42,935 bases of DNA from Chloroflexota bacterium. GTDB lineage: Bacteria; Chloroflexota; Anaerolineae; Anaerolineales; Villigracilaceae. Shown here one piece after another: positions 14,358 to 23,193 of the stretch. Made by a program: the position numbers and the translations under genes. The stretch spans positions 1 through 42,935 of the forward strand of contig VGNE01000031.1 of the NCBI GenBank assembly GCA_016866215.1. Direction: 5' to 3'. The first letter of the stretch is position 1; the number at the start of each line of letters is the position of its first letter. The notes under the pieces were generated by a model, which searched no databases, was not told where the DNA came from, and saw nothing but the letters and a program-made list of their open reading frames with translations.

Positions 14358-16145
14358 TTACTTAACATCCCATTCTTCAGAATTCCAGTTCAGGTTGCTG
14401 AAGAAACCAAAGGGAGCGGGAACGAAGCGGTCAACGTAGCCATAGACGTTGGCGCGCGCGTACATCATGACCACATAGTATTGGTCGTAAATGTATTTCT
14501 GCAACTCATCCGCGGCGACCTTGCGGACGGCCGGGTCAGCCGTCGCGTTCAAAGCGGCCCACAAAGCATCAAGCGCGGGATCGCAGATGTGATAGCTGTT
14601 CGTGCCGGACGGGTTGGCCGCGTTTGGAATGGTCTTGCAGGTGTAGCTGTCCGCACCGACAAACGGGTCTGGGTAGAAACCGGTGGTGTAACCAGCCATA
14701 TCGTACTTACCCATGCCGAGTACGCCGCCATCTGAATAAGATGCGAAGAAGGTGCCAGCCGGGGTGTGGATCGGCTTGAATTCAACACCGATCTTGGCCA
14801 GGTCAGACTGGACTGCCAGGGCGATGTCCACGCGCAACTGCTTGGTGGTCGTCTCAAAATTGAAGGAAAGTTTGGTGTCAACACCATCGCAAGTGCCGCT
14901 GCGAATGCCGTCAGCGCCGAGGGTGTAGCCGGCTTCTTCGAGCAGAGCCGCGGCCGCATCAGCATCATACGCATCGGGAACGAGGCTGGTGTTGGTCCAG
15001 CCGGAGTTCGGGAACTGGGAGGCGGGTACGGTGGTCTTGCCTTCCAACAGGCTGTCTACAAACGCCTGGCGATTGATGCCGAGGGTAATGGCCTTTCGAA
15101 CACGAATATCCTTGAACGGGCAGAAGCCGTTCAAATCGCTGATGCCTGCTCCATCCACGCCGGCGGTGGTGCCGAGGTTGAAGAAGTAATGCTCAAAATC
15201 AGCGCCGGGCACAACTTTCAAGTGGACAGCCGGTTCGAGCGCATTGACTGTGGCAATATCGGACTCAGAGAAATCCGGGTACCAGTCTACGTCACCGGTC
15301 TGCAGGGCGGCCAGAGCGGTTTCAGGATCGGGTACAAACTTGATGAAGACCTGATCGAGTTTGGCGCGGCCCTTAAAGAAATTCGGGTTCGGGAGCAATT
15401 GCATGTGATCGCCGGCGACCCAGTCGGTAATCACCCACGGACCGGAGGATACGGTCGGCTGGTGGATGAAGGCATTGCCTTCGAGCCCGGTCTGCCCATC
15501 AAGAACATGCTTGGGCAAAATTGCGCCCTGATTGTTGGGGCCCTGGGTAAAGAGAGTCTGCCACGGGGGGTAGAGTTCACTGAAGTTCAATACAACCGTG
15601 GTGTCGTCGGGTGTGTCAATGCTGGCGATCTTGTCATAGCCGGTGCGGCTGAGCACAGCATTGCCGGGATCCATAATGGATTCCCAGGTGAACTTAACAT
15701 CAGCCGAAGTCAACGGCTCGCCATCGGACCAGAAGAGGCAGTCCTGCAGTTTCCATGTAATGGTGAGACCATCGGCGGAAACGCCGCCGTTAGCGGAAGA
15801 CGGGACGTCTGCGGCCAATTCGCTGACCAAGTTGCCCGCGTCGTCCCATTCGCCCAAGCCAGCCAGGGTCAATTGAGTGATCCAGACCGCATAAGACATT
15901 TGGGTGTAATAGGAAACAATGCTATCAGGTTCCTGAGACCAGGCACCGGTGACAGACTTGCCGCCGCTCGGGAAAGCGATCGGCTCGGTACCAGCAGGCC
16001 CACAAGCTGCCGGGGCTTCGGTCGCCACCGGGGCTTCCGTTGCCGGTGCTGCGGGGGCTTCGGTGGGGGCAGCGCCGCCGCAAGCCGCAAGCACAAAGCT
16101 CGCAAGCACCAATAACGAAAGTAGAACAGAAAGGTTTCGTTTCAT
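14358..16145 (-). CDS. Extracellular peptide-binding lipoprotein (OppA/DppA family, SBP_bac_5)
   Basis: A 595-residue solute-binding protein. Residues 1-21 are a lipoprotein signal peptide ending in the lipobox VLAAC (Cys22), followed by a TEAPAAPATEAPVATEAPA linker of the kind common in Chloroflexota lipoproteins. The mature part has family landmarks: LTITWKLQDCLFWSDGEPLTS reads across ~128-148, DVKFTWESI follows, and DIRVRKAITLGINR lies near the middle. It captures oligopeptides or similar solutes outside the membrane and delivers them to the two downstream permeases. AAGGAGGAG lies upstream of the ATG. Confidence 0.94.
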   Translation of the reverse strand: MKRNLSVLLSLLVLASFVLAACGGAAPTEAPAAPATEAPVATEAPAACGPAGTEPIAFPSGGKSVTGAWSQEPDSIVSYYTQMSYAVWITQLTLAGLGEWDDAGNLVSELAADVPSSANGGVSADGLTITWKLQDCLFWSDGEPLTSADVKFTWESIMDPGNAVLSRTGYDKIASIDTPDDTTVVLNFSELYPPWQTLFTQGPNNQGAILPKHVLDGQTGLEGNAFIHQPTVSSGPWVITDWVAGDHMQLLPNPNFFKGRAKLDQVFIKFVPDPETALAALQTGDVDWYPDFSESDIATVNALEPAVHLKVVPGADFEHYFFNLGTTAGVDGAGISDLNGFCPFKDIRVRKAITLGINRQAFVDSLLEGKTTVPASQFPNSGWTNTSLVPDAYDADAAAALLEEAGYTLGADGIRSGTCDGVDTKLSFNFETTTKQLRVDIALAVQSDLAKIGVEFKPIHTPAGTFFASYSDGGVLGMGKYDMAGYTTGFYPDPFVGADSYTCKTIPNAANPSGTNSYHICDPALDALWAALNATADPAVRKVAADELQKYIYDQYYVVMMYARANVYGYVDRFVPAPFGFFSNLNWNSEEWDVK

Positions 16146-16231
16146 GTTTCTCCTCCTTAAAGAGAAATAGGTTTAATGGAGGGTAGAAGGGAAAGAATTC
16201 GCTCTCTTCTCATGCCTCCTGACAAGCCCAG

Positions 16232-16237
16232 ATTATA
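16232..16237 (-). promoter_or_regulatory. Candidate -10 of the peptide transporter operon
   Basis: TATAAT on the minus strand, 87 bp upstream of the oppA-like start codon and just beyond the AmrS stop. No convincing -35 is seen at 16-18 bp. A leader of about 80 nt is implied. Confidence 0.45.
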
Positions 16238-16252
16238 CAACAAGAATGAAAT

Positions 16253-17365
16253 CTACCATATAGGCAATGGATATCCAACTCCATTTAACCCGGCCGCAGA
16301 TGGATCCTTTGGCCATAACCCCGCGATCTTCTCCCAGCACTTCGGACATCTACCATCACCCGTAAGCCTATATTCATGAACAACGTACCCGCTTCTTTTC
16401 ACAAGCCGATAACTGCATTGCGGACAATGGGTATTTTCATATGTCTCAACATTCCCAGGTAAATTCCCGGCGTAGACATATCTCAACCCGGCCTCACGCC
16501 CGATCTCCGCCGCGCGGATCAAGGTCTGCGCGTCAGTATTGTCAGGCGCGGTCATTTTGTAATCCTTATGGAATGCTGTGACGTGCCAGGGAATATCCAA
16601 AGATAAACCTGCAAGGAAACGCGCCGCCTCCCACAATTCTTCATTTGAATCATTGAAGCCCGGAATCACCAAAGTCACCACTTCCACCCATAGGCCTGCT
16701 TCACGCGCGCGCTTGATCCCATCCAAAGTATTCTGCAATACACCGCCCAGCTTGCGATAATTTGTATCGTTCATACACTTCAAGTCAATTTTGTAGGCAT
16801 CCAAATACGGCGCGATATATTTCATCACTTCAGGTGTGTTGTTGCCGTTTGAAACATACGCGCACATCAATCCCGCTTGTTTTGCTTCCTTGAAAATCTC
16901 CACAGCCCATTCGCTTGTGATCAGCGGTTCATTATATGAAGAGACCACCACCGAAGCTTTTGTCATGCGCGCATGTTCAACGATTTGCGCGGGCGTAATC
17001 TTTCTAACCAAACTAACCGCGCTACTTGAATTGGCATCACGCCCAAATTGCGAGGTAAACCAGTTCTGGCATCCGATGCAATGGTAATCGCATCCCAGCA
17101 TCCCGAACGTCAGCGCATTCGAGCCTGGCATGACATGTGAAAAAGGTTTCTTCTCAATCGGGTCAACCTGCAACGCGGCGACATATCCATGCGGCACGCG
17201 TAATTTGCCGCCTTCATTAAATCGCACCTGGCATATCCCGCGCTTGCCCTCGCGGATCAGGCAGCGATGTCCGCACGCAAAGCAGCGCAGGGAGTTATCT
17301 TCGAGTTTCTCGTATAACTCGCCTTCCACCGTCAAATCATCCAATACATTTGCGAGGGAACTCAT
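16253..17365 (-). CDS. amrS: AmmeMemoRadiSam-system radical SAM enzyme (AmrS)
   Basis: A 370-residue radical SAM protein. The iron-sulfur motif is CDYHCIGC (CxxxCxxC), preceded by the N-terminal cysteine region CFACGHRCLIREGKRGICQV and followed by SSYNEPLI and the VTLVIPGFNDS segment typical of AmrS/pyruvate-formate-lyase-activase relatives. A C-terminal CPQC...CPKC pair suggests a zinc ribbon. The family usually co-occurs with AmrA and the Memo-like AmrB; neither is in this window. Its start is only 13 bp from the divergent mobA start. Biochemical role remains unclear. Confidence 0.9.
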   Translation of the reverse strand: MSSLANVLDDLTVEGELYEKLEDNSLRCFACGHRCLIREGKRGICQVRFNEGGKLRVPHGYVAALQVDPIEKKPFSHVMPGSNALTFGMLGCDYHCIGCQNWFTSQFGRDANSSSAVSLVRKITPAQIVEHARMTKASVVVSSYNEPLITSEWAVEIFKEAKQAGLMCAYVSNGNNTPEVMKYIAPYLDAYKIDLKCMNDTNYRKLGGVLQNTLDGIKRAREAGLWVEVVTLVIPGFNDSNEELWEAARFLAGLSLDIPWHVTAFHKDYKMTAPDNTDAQTLIRAAEIGREAGLRYVYAGNLPGNVETYENTHCPQCSYRLVKRSGYVVHEYRLTGDGRCPKCWEKIAGLWPKDPSAAGLNGVGYPLPIW

Positions 17366-17366
17366 C

Positions 17367-17372
17367 TATAAT
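17367..17372 (+). promoter_or_regulatory. -10 box directly before mobA
   Basis: A perfect TATAAT ends 6 bp before the mobA ATG, within a 13-bp gap between divergent genes. Transcription should start at or next to the ATG, giving a leaderless message. Confidence 0.65.
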
Positions 17373-17378
17373 AGTCCT

Positions 17379-17975
17379 ATGTTAACCGTGGTCATACAAG
17401 CCGGCGGCACATCCTCCCGCATGGGCGAGGATAAAGCCTTGAAGCCATTTCTCGGACGTCCACTCATTCAACGCGTGATCGAGAGATTGACTCCGATTGC
17501 AGATGAAATGATTGTAACAACGAATCGCCCCGCAGATTATGAATTCTTGAATATGCGCCTCGTCGCGGACCTCAAGCCTGGGCGCGGCGCGTTGGGCGGA
17601 CTCTACACTGCCATCGCTTCCGCCGCTTTTCCATTCGTGGCGGTGGTGGCCTGTGACATGCCCTTCGCGAGTCCAATGCTGATCGAAGGCGCGCGCAGGC
17701 TCATGGTCGAGGAAGAAGCGGATGTCGTCATCGTAAAAACGGAGGCAGGCTATGAACCTTTCCATGCCTTGTACCGCCGTGAGACCTGTCTGCCTGCCAT
17801 CGAATCCGCCATGGATGCAGACCAATGGAAAGTGATCGCCTGGTTTCCACAAGTCAAAACGCGGGCATTGTCATCGGTTGAAATAAAATCCCTGGATCCT
17901 TCGGGATTATGTTTTTGGAATCTAAATACGCCGGAAGAATTTTTGGAAGCCGAGAGACGCGCTAGCGAACAATGA
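17379..17975 (+). CDS. mobA: Molybdenum cofactor guanylyltransferase (MobA)
   Basis: A 198-residue nucleotidyltransferase that attaches GMP to molybdopterin. The N-terminal nucleotide-binding motif is QAGGTSSRMGEDKAL (7-21), followed by DLKPGRGALGGLYTAI and the metal-binding VACDMPFAS. The C-terminal FWNLNTPEEF is the family's closing motif. Length matches MobA. The frame is open 249 bp upstream, but that part is antisense to amrS; the ATG at 17379 with the adjacent -10 is chosen. Its last 14 bp overlap the end of the convergent UspA gene. Confidence 0.93.
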   Translation: MLTVVIQAGGTSSRMGEDKALKPFLGRPLIQRVIERLTPIADEMIVTTNRPADYEFLNMRLVADLKPGRGALGGLYTAIASAAFPFVAVVACDMPFASPMLIEGARRLMVEEEADVVIVKTEAGYEPFHALYRRETCLPAIESAMDADQWKVIAWFPQVKTRALSSVEIKSLDPSGLCFWNLNTPEEFLEAERRASEQ

Positions 17976-18384
17976 GCACGGGGCAGGGGGCGTGCGCCAC
18001 AACTTTTTGGCTGGTACTTCCAAGCAATAAACCAGCCAGTGTGCCCAACCCGCGCGAACCCATCACGATCACATCACACTTGAAACTGTTGGCCGCTTTA
18101 ATAATGGCTTCAGCAGGCGATCCTTCGATCAATTCGGTATGAATCTCGCAGGGGATCTGCCCGATTGTCTCCATGGCTTTTTGCACGAAAGCGTTTGCAT
18201 CATCCATGCGCGCATTTATTGCGGATTGCATGTTCGGCTCGCCAAGATAGGGCGGTATGAAATCATAAGCCACCACGATCCGAAAATCTTTTGAATTCAT
18301 AGCGCGCGCCAATTCAGCGGCTTTGCGCGCGGCGTGGAGTGCATGATCCGAGCCATCAACCGCCAGTAGGATTTTGTCAAACAT
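17962..18384 (-). CDS. Universal stress protein, UspA family
   Basis: A 140-residue single Usp domain. It starts MFDKILLAVDGSDHALHAAR and has the ATP-binding signature GSRGLGTLAGLLLGSTSQKV (G-2x-G-9x-G-S/T pattern) near residue 115, so it is of the ATP-binding class. AAGGAG precedes the ATG at 18384; the reading frame extends further upstream into a repeat and was trimmed. It is convergent with mobA, overlapping by 14 bp. Its role is general stress protection by family. Confidence 0.92.
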   Translation of the reverse strand: MFDKILLAVDGSDHALHAARKAAELARAMNSKDFRIVVAYDFIPPYLGEPNMQSAINARMDDANAFVQKAMETIGQIPCEIHTELIEGSPAEAIIKAANSFKCDVIVMGSRGLGTLAGLLLGSTSQKVVAHAPCPVLIVR

Positions 18385-18430
18385 GGTATCTCCTTTTCTG
18401 TGAGGTACAATTTCATTATCAGCGTAGGTT

Positions 18431-18471
18431 GCGCACTCTGGCGCAAGGCTTTGCGCGGCATCAGAGAGCGC
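18431..18471. repeat. Small imperfect palindrome between uspA-like and class V aminotransferase genes
   Basis: GCGC-A-CTCTG and CAGAG-A-GCGC enclose a second inverted pair GCGCAA/TTGCGC. It lies in the divergent region and is GC-rich, unlike its flanks. It may be a repeat remnant or a folded leader element. Confidence 0.5.
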
Positions 18472-18534
18472 CAATTACTTTCGTGAAGTTAATTATACAT
18501 TCATAGTGTCTGAATTTCATTAAAGGAGATTTGC

Positions 18535-19821
18535 ATGTCTTTAAACCCGTCAACCGCGCTCGGCGCAAGCCTTGACCTTATACGCCGGCAATTCCCAGCC
18601 TTAAACCGCCCCGCTGTTTTCTTTGACAACCCCGGCGGGACCCAGATCGCAAAACAATCCCTTGACCGTATCAATAAATACTTGCTGGAATGCAACGCCA
18701 ACCACGATGGCGCATTCGAAACCAGCATCGCCTCGGACGCAGTTCTGGATGAAGCGCATCGCGCCATGGCAGATTTCTACAACGCGCCATTTGCCGAGGA
18801 GATCGTCTTCGGCAACAACATGACTACCTTGACCCTGCACATCAGCCGTTCGATCTCGCGAGAATGGAAGGCAGGGGATGAGATCGTGGTCACCCGTCTT
18901 GATCATGATGCCAACGTGACTCCCTGGGTATTGGCCGCGCAAGACCGCGGCGTTAAAGTCAATTGGGTGGATTTCGACGTGGAGGATGGCACGCTGAAAC
19001 TGGATGGTTTACAAAAAGCCCTCGAACGAAAACCACGCCTGTTGGCTGTCGGTTATGCGTCCAACTCGCTGGGGACGATCAATCCGGTTGCAAAGATAGT
19101 CAAGATGGCGCATGAGGCGGGTGCGCTGGTGTATGTGGACGCAGTTCAATACGCTCCGCACGGACCGATCGATGTGCAAAAATTGGACTGTGATTTCCTC
19201 GTTTCTTCGGCCTATAAATTTTTCGGAACCCATGCGGGAATTTTATACGGCAAACGCGATTTATTGGAGAAATTATTTGCCTATAAAGTACGCCCTGCCA
19301 CAGATAAAATTCCCGGCAAATTCGAAACCGGCACACAAAATCATGAAGGCATTGCAGGCGTGCTGGGAGCGATTGAATATTTTGAATGGATCGGCAAAGA
19401 GTTTGGCGGCAGGTATGTGGATGGGCTGAAGGAAGAAGGTTATCAAGGCCGCCGCCTGGAACTTAAGAAGGGCTTGACTGCCATTCGCTCCTATGAATTC
19501 GAACTTGGACGCGCGCTTCTTTCCGCCCTCGAGTTTGTTCCTGGACTACATATCTATGGTCTGACAGATGTTCGCCGTTTGGAAGACCGCGTGGCGACCT
19601 TTGCTTTCCGATTGAAAGATATGCCCCCGCGAGTCGTTGCTGAAAAACTGGCTAAAGAGGGAATATATGTTTGGGACGGAAACTATTACGCCATCAACGT
19701 GACCGAAAGGCTTGGGCTGGAAGAGCAGGGCGGCATGGTGCGCGTGGGCGCCGCTCATTACAATACCCTCGCAGAAGTTCAGCGGCTAAAAGACGCGCTC
19801 ATGAAGATAATTGAGGGATAG
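18535..19821 (+). CDS. Class V aminotransferase, cysteine-desulfurase-like
   Basis: A 428-residue PLP enzyme of the cysteine-desulfurase-like group. Landmarks: FFDNPGGTQIAK (29-40), NANHDGAFETS (54-64), GNNMTTLTLH (93-102), VDAVQYAPHGPIDV (201-214), and the PLP-lysine segment SSAYKFFGTHAG (224-235, Lys228). The strict SufS/IscS active-site cysteine loop is not recognisable, so the activity could be desulfurase, lyase or aminotransferase. AAAGGAG lies before the ATG. It is not part of a suf or isc cluster. Confidence 0.88.
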   Translation: MSLNPSTALGASLDLIRRQFPALNRPAVFFDNPGGTQIAKQSLDRINKYLLECNANHDGAFETSIASDAVLDEAHRAMADFYNAPFAEEIVFGNNMTTLTLHISRSISREWKAGDEIVVTRLDHDANVTPWVLAAQDRGVKVNWVDFDVEDGTLKLDGLQKALERKPRLLAVGYASNSLGTINPVAKIVKMAHEAGALVYVDAVQYAPHGPIDVQKLDCDFLVSSAYKFFGTHAGILYGKRDLLEKLFAYKVRPATDKIPGKFETGTQNHEGIAGVLGAIEYFEWIGKEFGGRYVDGLKEEGYQGRRLELKKGLTAIRSYEFELGRALLSALEFVPGLHIYGLTDVRRLEDRVATFAFRLKDMPPRVVAEKLAKEGIYVWDGNYYAINVTERLGLEEQGGMVRVGAAHYNTLAEVQRLKDALMKIIEG

Positions 19822-19838
19822 CATGATATACCTCGCTC

Positions 19839-19875
19839 ACGGACTTCCGCGTTCTGTCATAACTCGGAAGTCCGT
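19839..19875. repeat. Inverted repeat downstream of the class V aminotransferase
   Basis: ACGGACTTCCG (19839-19849) and CGGAAGTCCGT (19865-19875) form an 11-bp stem with a 15-nt loop. No T-run follows, so it is a weak terminator candidate at best. Confidence 0.5.
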
Positions 19876-19902
19876 CATGACCGGGGACACTATCTGTAAT
19901 TG

Positions 19903-19911
19903 TGTTATATT
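19903..19911 (+). promoter_or_regulatory. Extended -10 upstream of the sensor gene
   Basis: TGTTATATT is an extended -10 that would start transcription near 19918, giving a leader of about 53 nt before the ATG at 19971, which has AAGGAG upstream. Confidence 0.5.
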
Positions 19912-19970
19912 TCCCTGAATAGTACAAATATATTTCATCGCTTCCTTTTCTCTGACTTAAGGAGCAAAAC

Positions 19971-22886
19971 ATGAAAGCGGATCGTAAGACCACGAAACTG
20001 ATCGGCCGGGGGAAATCGAAAACACAAAAAGCGCAGACAACGCATAAAGCAGCCGCATCCAAGCCCCCTGAAAAAAAGACCGTTCGCACAAACAAGCAGA
20101 CTGCCCAGCTGCAAATCGAAAATATTCTTCATTACCGCTCGCTTATTGAGCAAACCCCGGCGGTCATTTACACCGTTGATCCGCGTCAACCTGATTTTTT
20201 TGTCTATATCAGTCAACAAATCGAAACGCTTTCGGGTTACTCACCACAGGCCTGGATAGAAGATGCCCAACTCTGGAACAACCTTATCCACATCGAAGAC
20301 CGAAAGCGAGTCCTGGACGAGGAAATCCGCACCAATAATACCGGCGAACCATTCAACATTGAATACCGCCTTGTACATCGGGATGGTCATTTGGTGTGGG
20401 TGCATGAGGAGGCGCGGCAGCTGCATGACGCCTCGGGCCAGCCCACCGTCTGGCAGGGTTTCATGCTCGATATCACCGAACGCAAACGCGCCGAGGATGA
20501 GATCAAGCGCTTGAAAGAGTTTAATGAAAATCTGATCAACAACATGTCGGAAGGAATTGTCGTCCAAAATACCGACGGTGAGTTTACTTTTGTAAACCCG
20601 GCGGTCTCCTCCATTACCGGCTACCCGCCTGAGGAGCTCATCGGAGAGCATTGGACAAAATTCATCCCTGCTGATCAGCATGAAATTATTAAAGAAGCGG
20701 ACAATCGGCGGTTGGCTGGCCAGGCTTCGCAATATGAAATAGATTTTCTGCACAAAAGCGGAAAACGGATCAACCAGTTGGTAAGCGGCAGTCCGCTCTT
20801 TGAAAATGGGCGCTTCAAAGGCTCTATGGCTGTTTTCACGGACATCACCGAGCGCGTTCTGGCGATAGAAAAACTCCATAAGAGTGAAGAGAAATATCGT
20901 TTCCTGTTTGAGAATAACCCGCTCCCGATGTGGGTCTATGATTTAAAGACGCTTGCCTTTCTGGCCGTCAATGACTCAGCAGTGGAAAAATACGGATACA
21001 CGCGCGAAGAATTCCTGCACATGACGATCGTCGACATCCGCCCCACAGAAGATGTGCCCCGATTGACGAAAGACCTTGCGGAGCAGCGACCCATCCTGCA
21101 ACATTCGGGGGAGTGGCGTCATCTCCTCAAGGATGGAACCATCATTGACGTTGAAATTACCTCCCACACTCTGCGAATGGAAGAACATGACTCGGCGCTG
21201 GTTGTAGCGCAGGACATCACCGAGCGCATGCGGGCGGAGAAAGCCGAGCGCGATCAGCGCACTCTGGCTGAGGCATTGCGCGATACAGCCGAGACGCTCA
21301 ATCGTACTTTGGGTTTTGGTGAAGTGCTGGATCATATCCTCGTCAGCGTGGGGCGTGTTGTGCCGCACGATTCCGCCATAATCCTGCTGATCGAAGAAGG
21401 TGTCCTGCGTGTGGCGCGCTCACAGGGGTACGCCGAACGCGGCCTTCCGGTTGAACAGTTTATTTCTGAACTTTCGCTAACTGAAACAACTAATCTGCGG
21501 GAAATGTTCGAAACTGGGAAGCCTGTGCTTGTTGCCGATACCCGCGCTTATGCGGGCTGGGTGAAAATTCCGGAAACCTCCTGGTTGCGCTCAAACCTCG
21601 GCGCACCACTGTCCATCCATGAAGAGATCGTCGGCTTTATCCTCCTGGATAGCGGGACGCCGGACTTTTTCACCTCCGTTCACACTGAAAACCTGCAAGC
21701 CTTTGCCAATCAGGCCGCGCTTGCCATCCATAATGCGCGGCTGTATCAGCATGCGCAGGAGGAGATCGTCGCGCGCAAGCAGGCGCAGGAAAAGCTCCGT
21801 GTCCAGCTTGAACGCATCTCCGCTTTAAGAGAAATTGATCAGACGATTGCCTCCACCTTCGATCTGAGCCTGAGTTTGAATACCCTGATAGCGCATACAA
21901 CCAGACTGCTGGATGTGGATGCGGTTTCTGTCCTGCTTTTGAACTCTGCATTCAATCGATTGGAGTATGGCGCCGGGCATGGTTTTAGGAGCGCTGCCAT
22001 AAAAACGACCAGCATTAAACTGGGTGAAAGTTACGCCGGCAGAGCCGCAATCGAACGGCGGATCGTCGAGATCCCCAACATGGAAGATGAACCGAATGAT
22101 CTATTTCAGACGGGATTCATGAAAGACGAGAAATTTGTAAGTTATTACGGAGCGCCGCTGATCGTGAAGGGCAAAGTGGTCGGTGTACTCGAAGTATTTC
22201 ACCGCTCGCTGGTTGAGCGTGATATGGAATGGCATGAATTTTTCAGCGCAATGGCCGGGCAGGCCGCCATCGCCATTGATAATGCCAAATTATTCGAAAA
22301 CCTGCAAGTCTCCAATAGTGACTTATTTCAGGCTTACGATGCCACCATTGAAGGCTGGTCGCGTGCGTTGGATTTACGCGACAAGGAAACCGAAGGTCAT
22401 TCCCTGCGTGTGACTGCACAAACTCTTGAATTGGCGCGCATCATGGGTCTTTCAGGCGATCAGATGGTAAATATCCGTCGCGGCGCCCTTCTGCATGACA
22501 TCGGTAAAATGGGTGTTCCAGACCACATCCTGCTCAAAGCCGAGGACCTGACTGAAGATGAATGGAAGATCATGCGAAAGCATCCCACCTTCGGGTTTGA
22601 ATTGCTCTCCCCCATCCGCTACCTGAAATCAGCCGCCATAGACATCCCTTATTGCCATCACGAAAAATGGGATGGCACCGGCTATCCGCGCGGATTGAAG
22701 GGCGAGCAAATTCCTCTGTCCGCGCGCATCTTCTCCGTGATAGATGTTTGGGACGCTTTGACTTCCGCCCGACCCTATCGCCCAGCCTGGTCGAAGGAAA
22801 AGGCCCTCGCGCATATCCGCTCACTGGCTGGAACACATTTTGATCCCGCTGTTGTAAAAGCATTTTTAGAGTCTGGTCTGCACTGA
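19971..22886 (+). CDS. PAS-PAS-PAS-GAF-GAF-HD-GYP signalling protein (c-di-GMP phosphodiesterase)
   Basis: A 971-residue multi-sensor protein without transmembrane segments. After a basic N-terminal ~40 residues come three PAS/PAC units (~48-170, 185-298, 308-420; each ends in a DITER-type motif), two GAF domains (~450-590 and 630-770), and a C-terminal HD-GYP domain (~785-970). The HD-GYP residues are complete: HSLRVT, HDIGK, KHPTFG, HHEKWDGTGYP and RIFSVIDVWDAL. It should hydrolyse cyclic di-GMP in response to ligands sensed by PAS/GAF domains. There is no kinase or GGDEF domain. Inputs are unknown; no heme or flavin motif is obvious. Confidence 0.93.
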   Translation: MKADRKTTKLIGRGKSKTQKAQTTHKAAASKPPEKKTVRTNKQTAQLQIENILHYRSLIEQTPAVIYTVDPRQPDFFVYISQQIETLSGYSPQAWIEDAQLWNNLIHIEDRKRVLDEEIRTNNTGEPFNIEYRLVHRDGHLVWVHEEARQLHDASGQPTVWQGFMLDITERKRAEDEIKRLKEFNENLINNMSEGIVVQNTDGEFTFVNPAVSSITGYPPEELIGEHWTKFIPADQHEIIKEADNRRLAGQASQYEIDFLHKSGKRINQLVSGSPLFENGRFKGSMAVFTDITERVLAIEKLHKSEEKYRFLFENNPLPMWVYDLKTLAFLAVNDSAVEKYGYTREEFLHMTIVDIRPTEDVPRLTKDLAEQRPILQHSGEWRHLLKDGTIIDVEITSHTLRMEEHDSALVVAQDITERMRAEKAERDQRTLAEALRDTAETLNRTLGFGEVLDHILVSVGRVVPHDSAIILLIEEGVLRVARSQGYAERGLPVEQFISELSLTETTNLREMFETGKPVLVADTRAYAGWVKIPETSWLRSNLGAPLSIHEEIVGFILLDSGTPDFFTSVHTENLQAFANQAALAIHNARLYQHAQEEIVARKQAQEKLRVQLERISALREIDQTIASTFDLSLSLNTLIAHTTRLLDVDAVSVLLLNSAFNRLEYGAGHGFRSAAIKTTSIKLGESYAGRAAIERRIVEIPNMEDEPNDLFQTGFMKDEKFVSYYGAPLIVKGKVVGVLEVFHRSLVERDMEWHEFFSAMAGQAAIAIDNAKLFENLQVSNSDLFQAYDATIEGWSRALDLRDKETEGHSLRVTAQTLELARIMGLSGDQMVNIRRGALLHDIGKMGVPDHILLKAEDLTEDEWKIMRKHPTFGFELLSPIRYLKSAAIDIPYCHHEKWDGTGYPRGLKGEQIPLSARIFSVIDVWDALTSARPYRPAWSKEKALAHIRSLAGTHFDPAVVKAFLESGLH

Positions 22887-22897
22887 TTCCCTCACTG

Positions 22898-22991
22898 TTT
22901 CGACAAGCTCAACACACCGCCTGCCTACCCCTACAGGGGAAGGTGGCGTCCTGAGCTGTTATCCTGAGCTGATAGGTTGAGCTTGTCGAAA
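22898..22991. repeat. MITE-like repeat with 16-bp perfect inverted termini
   Basis: TTTCGACAAGCTCAAC (22898-22913) and GTTGAGCTTGTCGAAA (22976-22991) bound a 94-bp element. Internal CCCCTACAGGGG and two CCTGAGCT units add structure. Copies of GTCGAAG continue for about 20 bp beyond the right end. The same TTCGACAAGCTCA core appears inside a membrane-protein gene near 38900. It has no coding capacity. The gap 22887-23193 holds this element and then a promoter and hairpin. Confidence 0.88.
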
Positions 22992-23077
22992 CCCCGTCGA
23001 AGGGCTGTCGAAGGAGTTGGGGATGAGGGTTTTGTATCTGCTCATAAATCTCTAGTAAAATTCTGTATAAATCTACA

Positions 23078-23105
23078 TTGACGATTCGGCCCTTAAAAGT
23101 AAAAT
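23078..23105 (+). promoter_or_regulatory. Promoter of the PucC-like transporter gene
   Basis: TTGACG (23078-23083) and TAAAAT (23100-23105) with a 16-bp spacer. The predicted leader of about 82 nt contains a 9-bp hairpin (23119-23141; CGAGGGCGT pairing with ACGCTCTCG). Confidence 0.6.
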
Positions 23106-23118
23106 TTCATGAACGGAG

Positions 23119-23141
23119 GCGAGGGCGTGCAAAACGCTCTC
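23119..23141 (+). other. Leader hairpin upstream of the PucC-like gene
   Basis: CGAGGGCGT and ACGCTCTCG pair over 9 bp (one G-U) with a 5-nt loop, lying between the promoter and the start codon. No long T-run follows. It may affect translation or mRNA stability. Confidence 0.4.
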
Positions 23142-23193
23142 GCGTTATTTAACCACTCAAACAGTAAACATGTCAGATTTTCCATAGGCAACC

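Noticed and set aside
14766-16115. A 449-codon plus-strand frame
   Set aside because: It is antisense to the peptide-binding lipoprotein gene, which has a lipobox and full family motifs; the antisense product has no recognisable domain.
18535-19821. Genuine IscS/SufS cysteine desulfurase
   Set aside because: The active-site cysteine loop near the C-terminus is not recognisable and no suf or isc partners are nearby; only a desulfurase-like call is justified.
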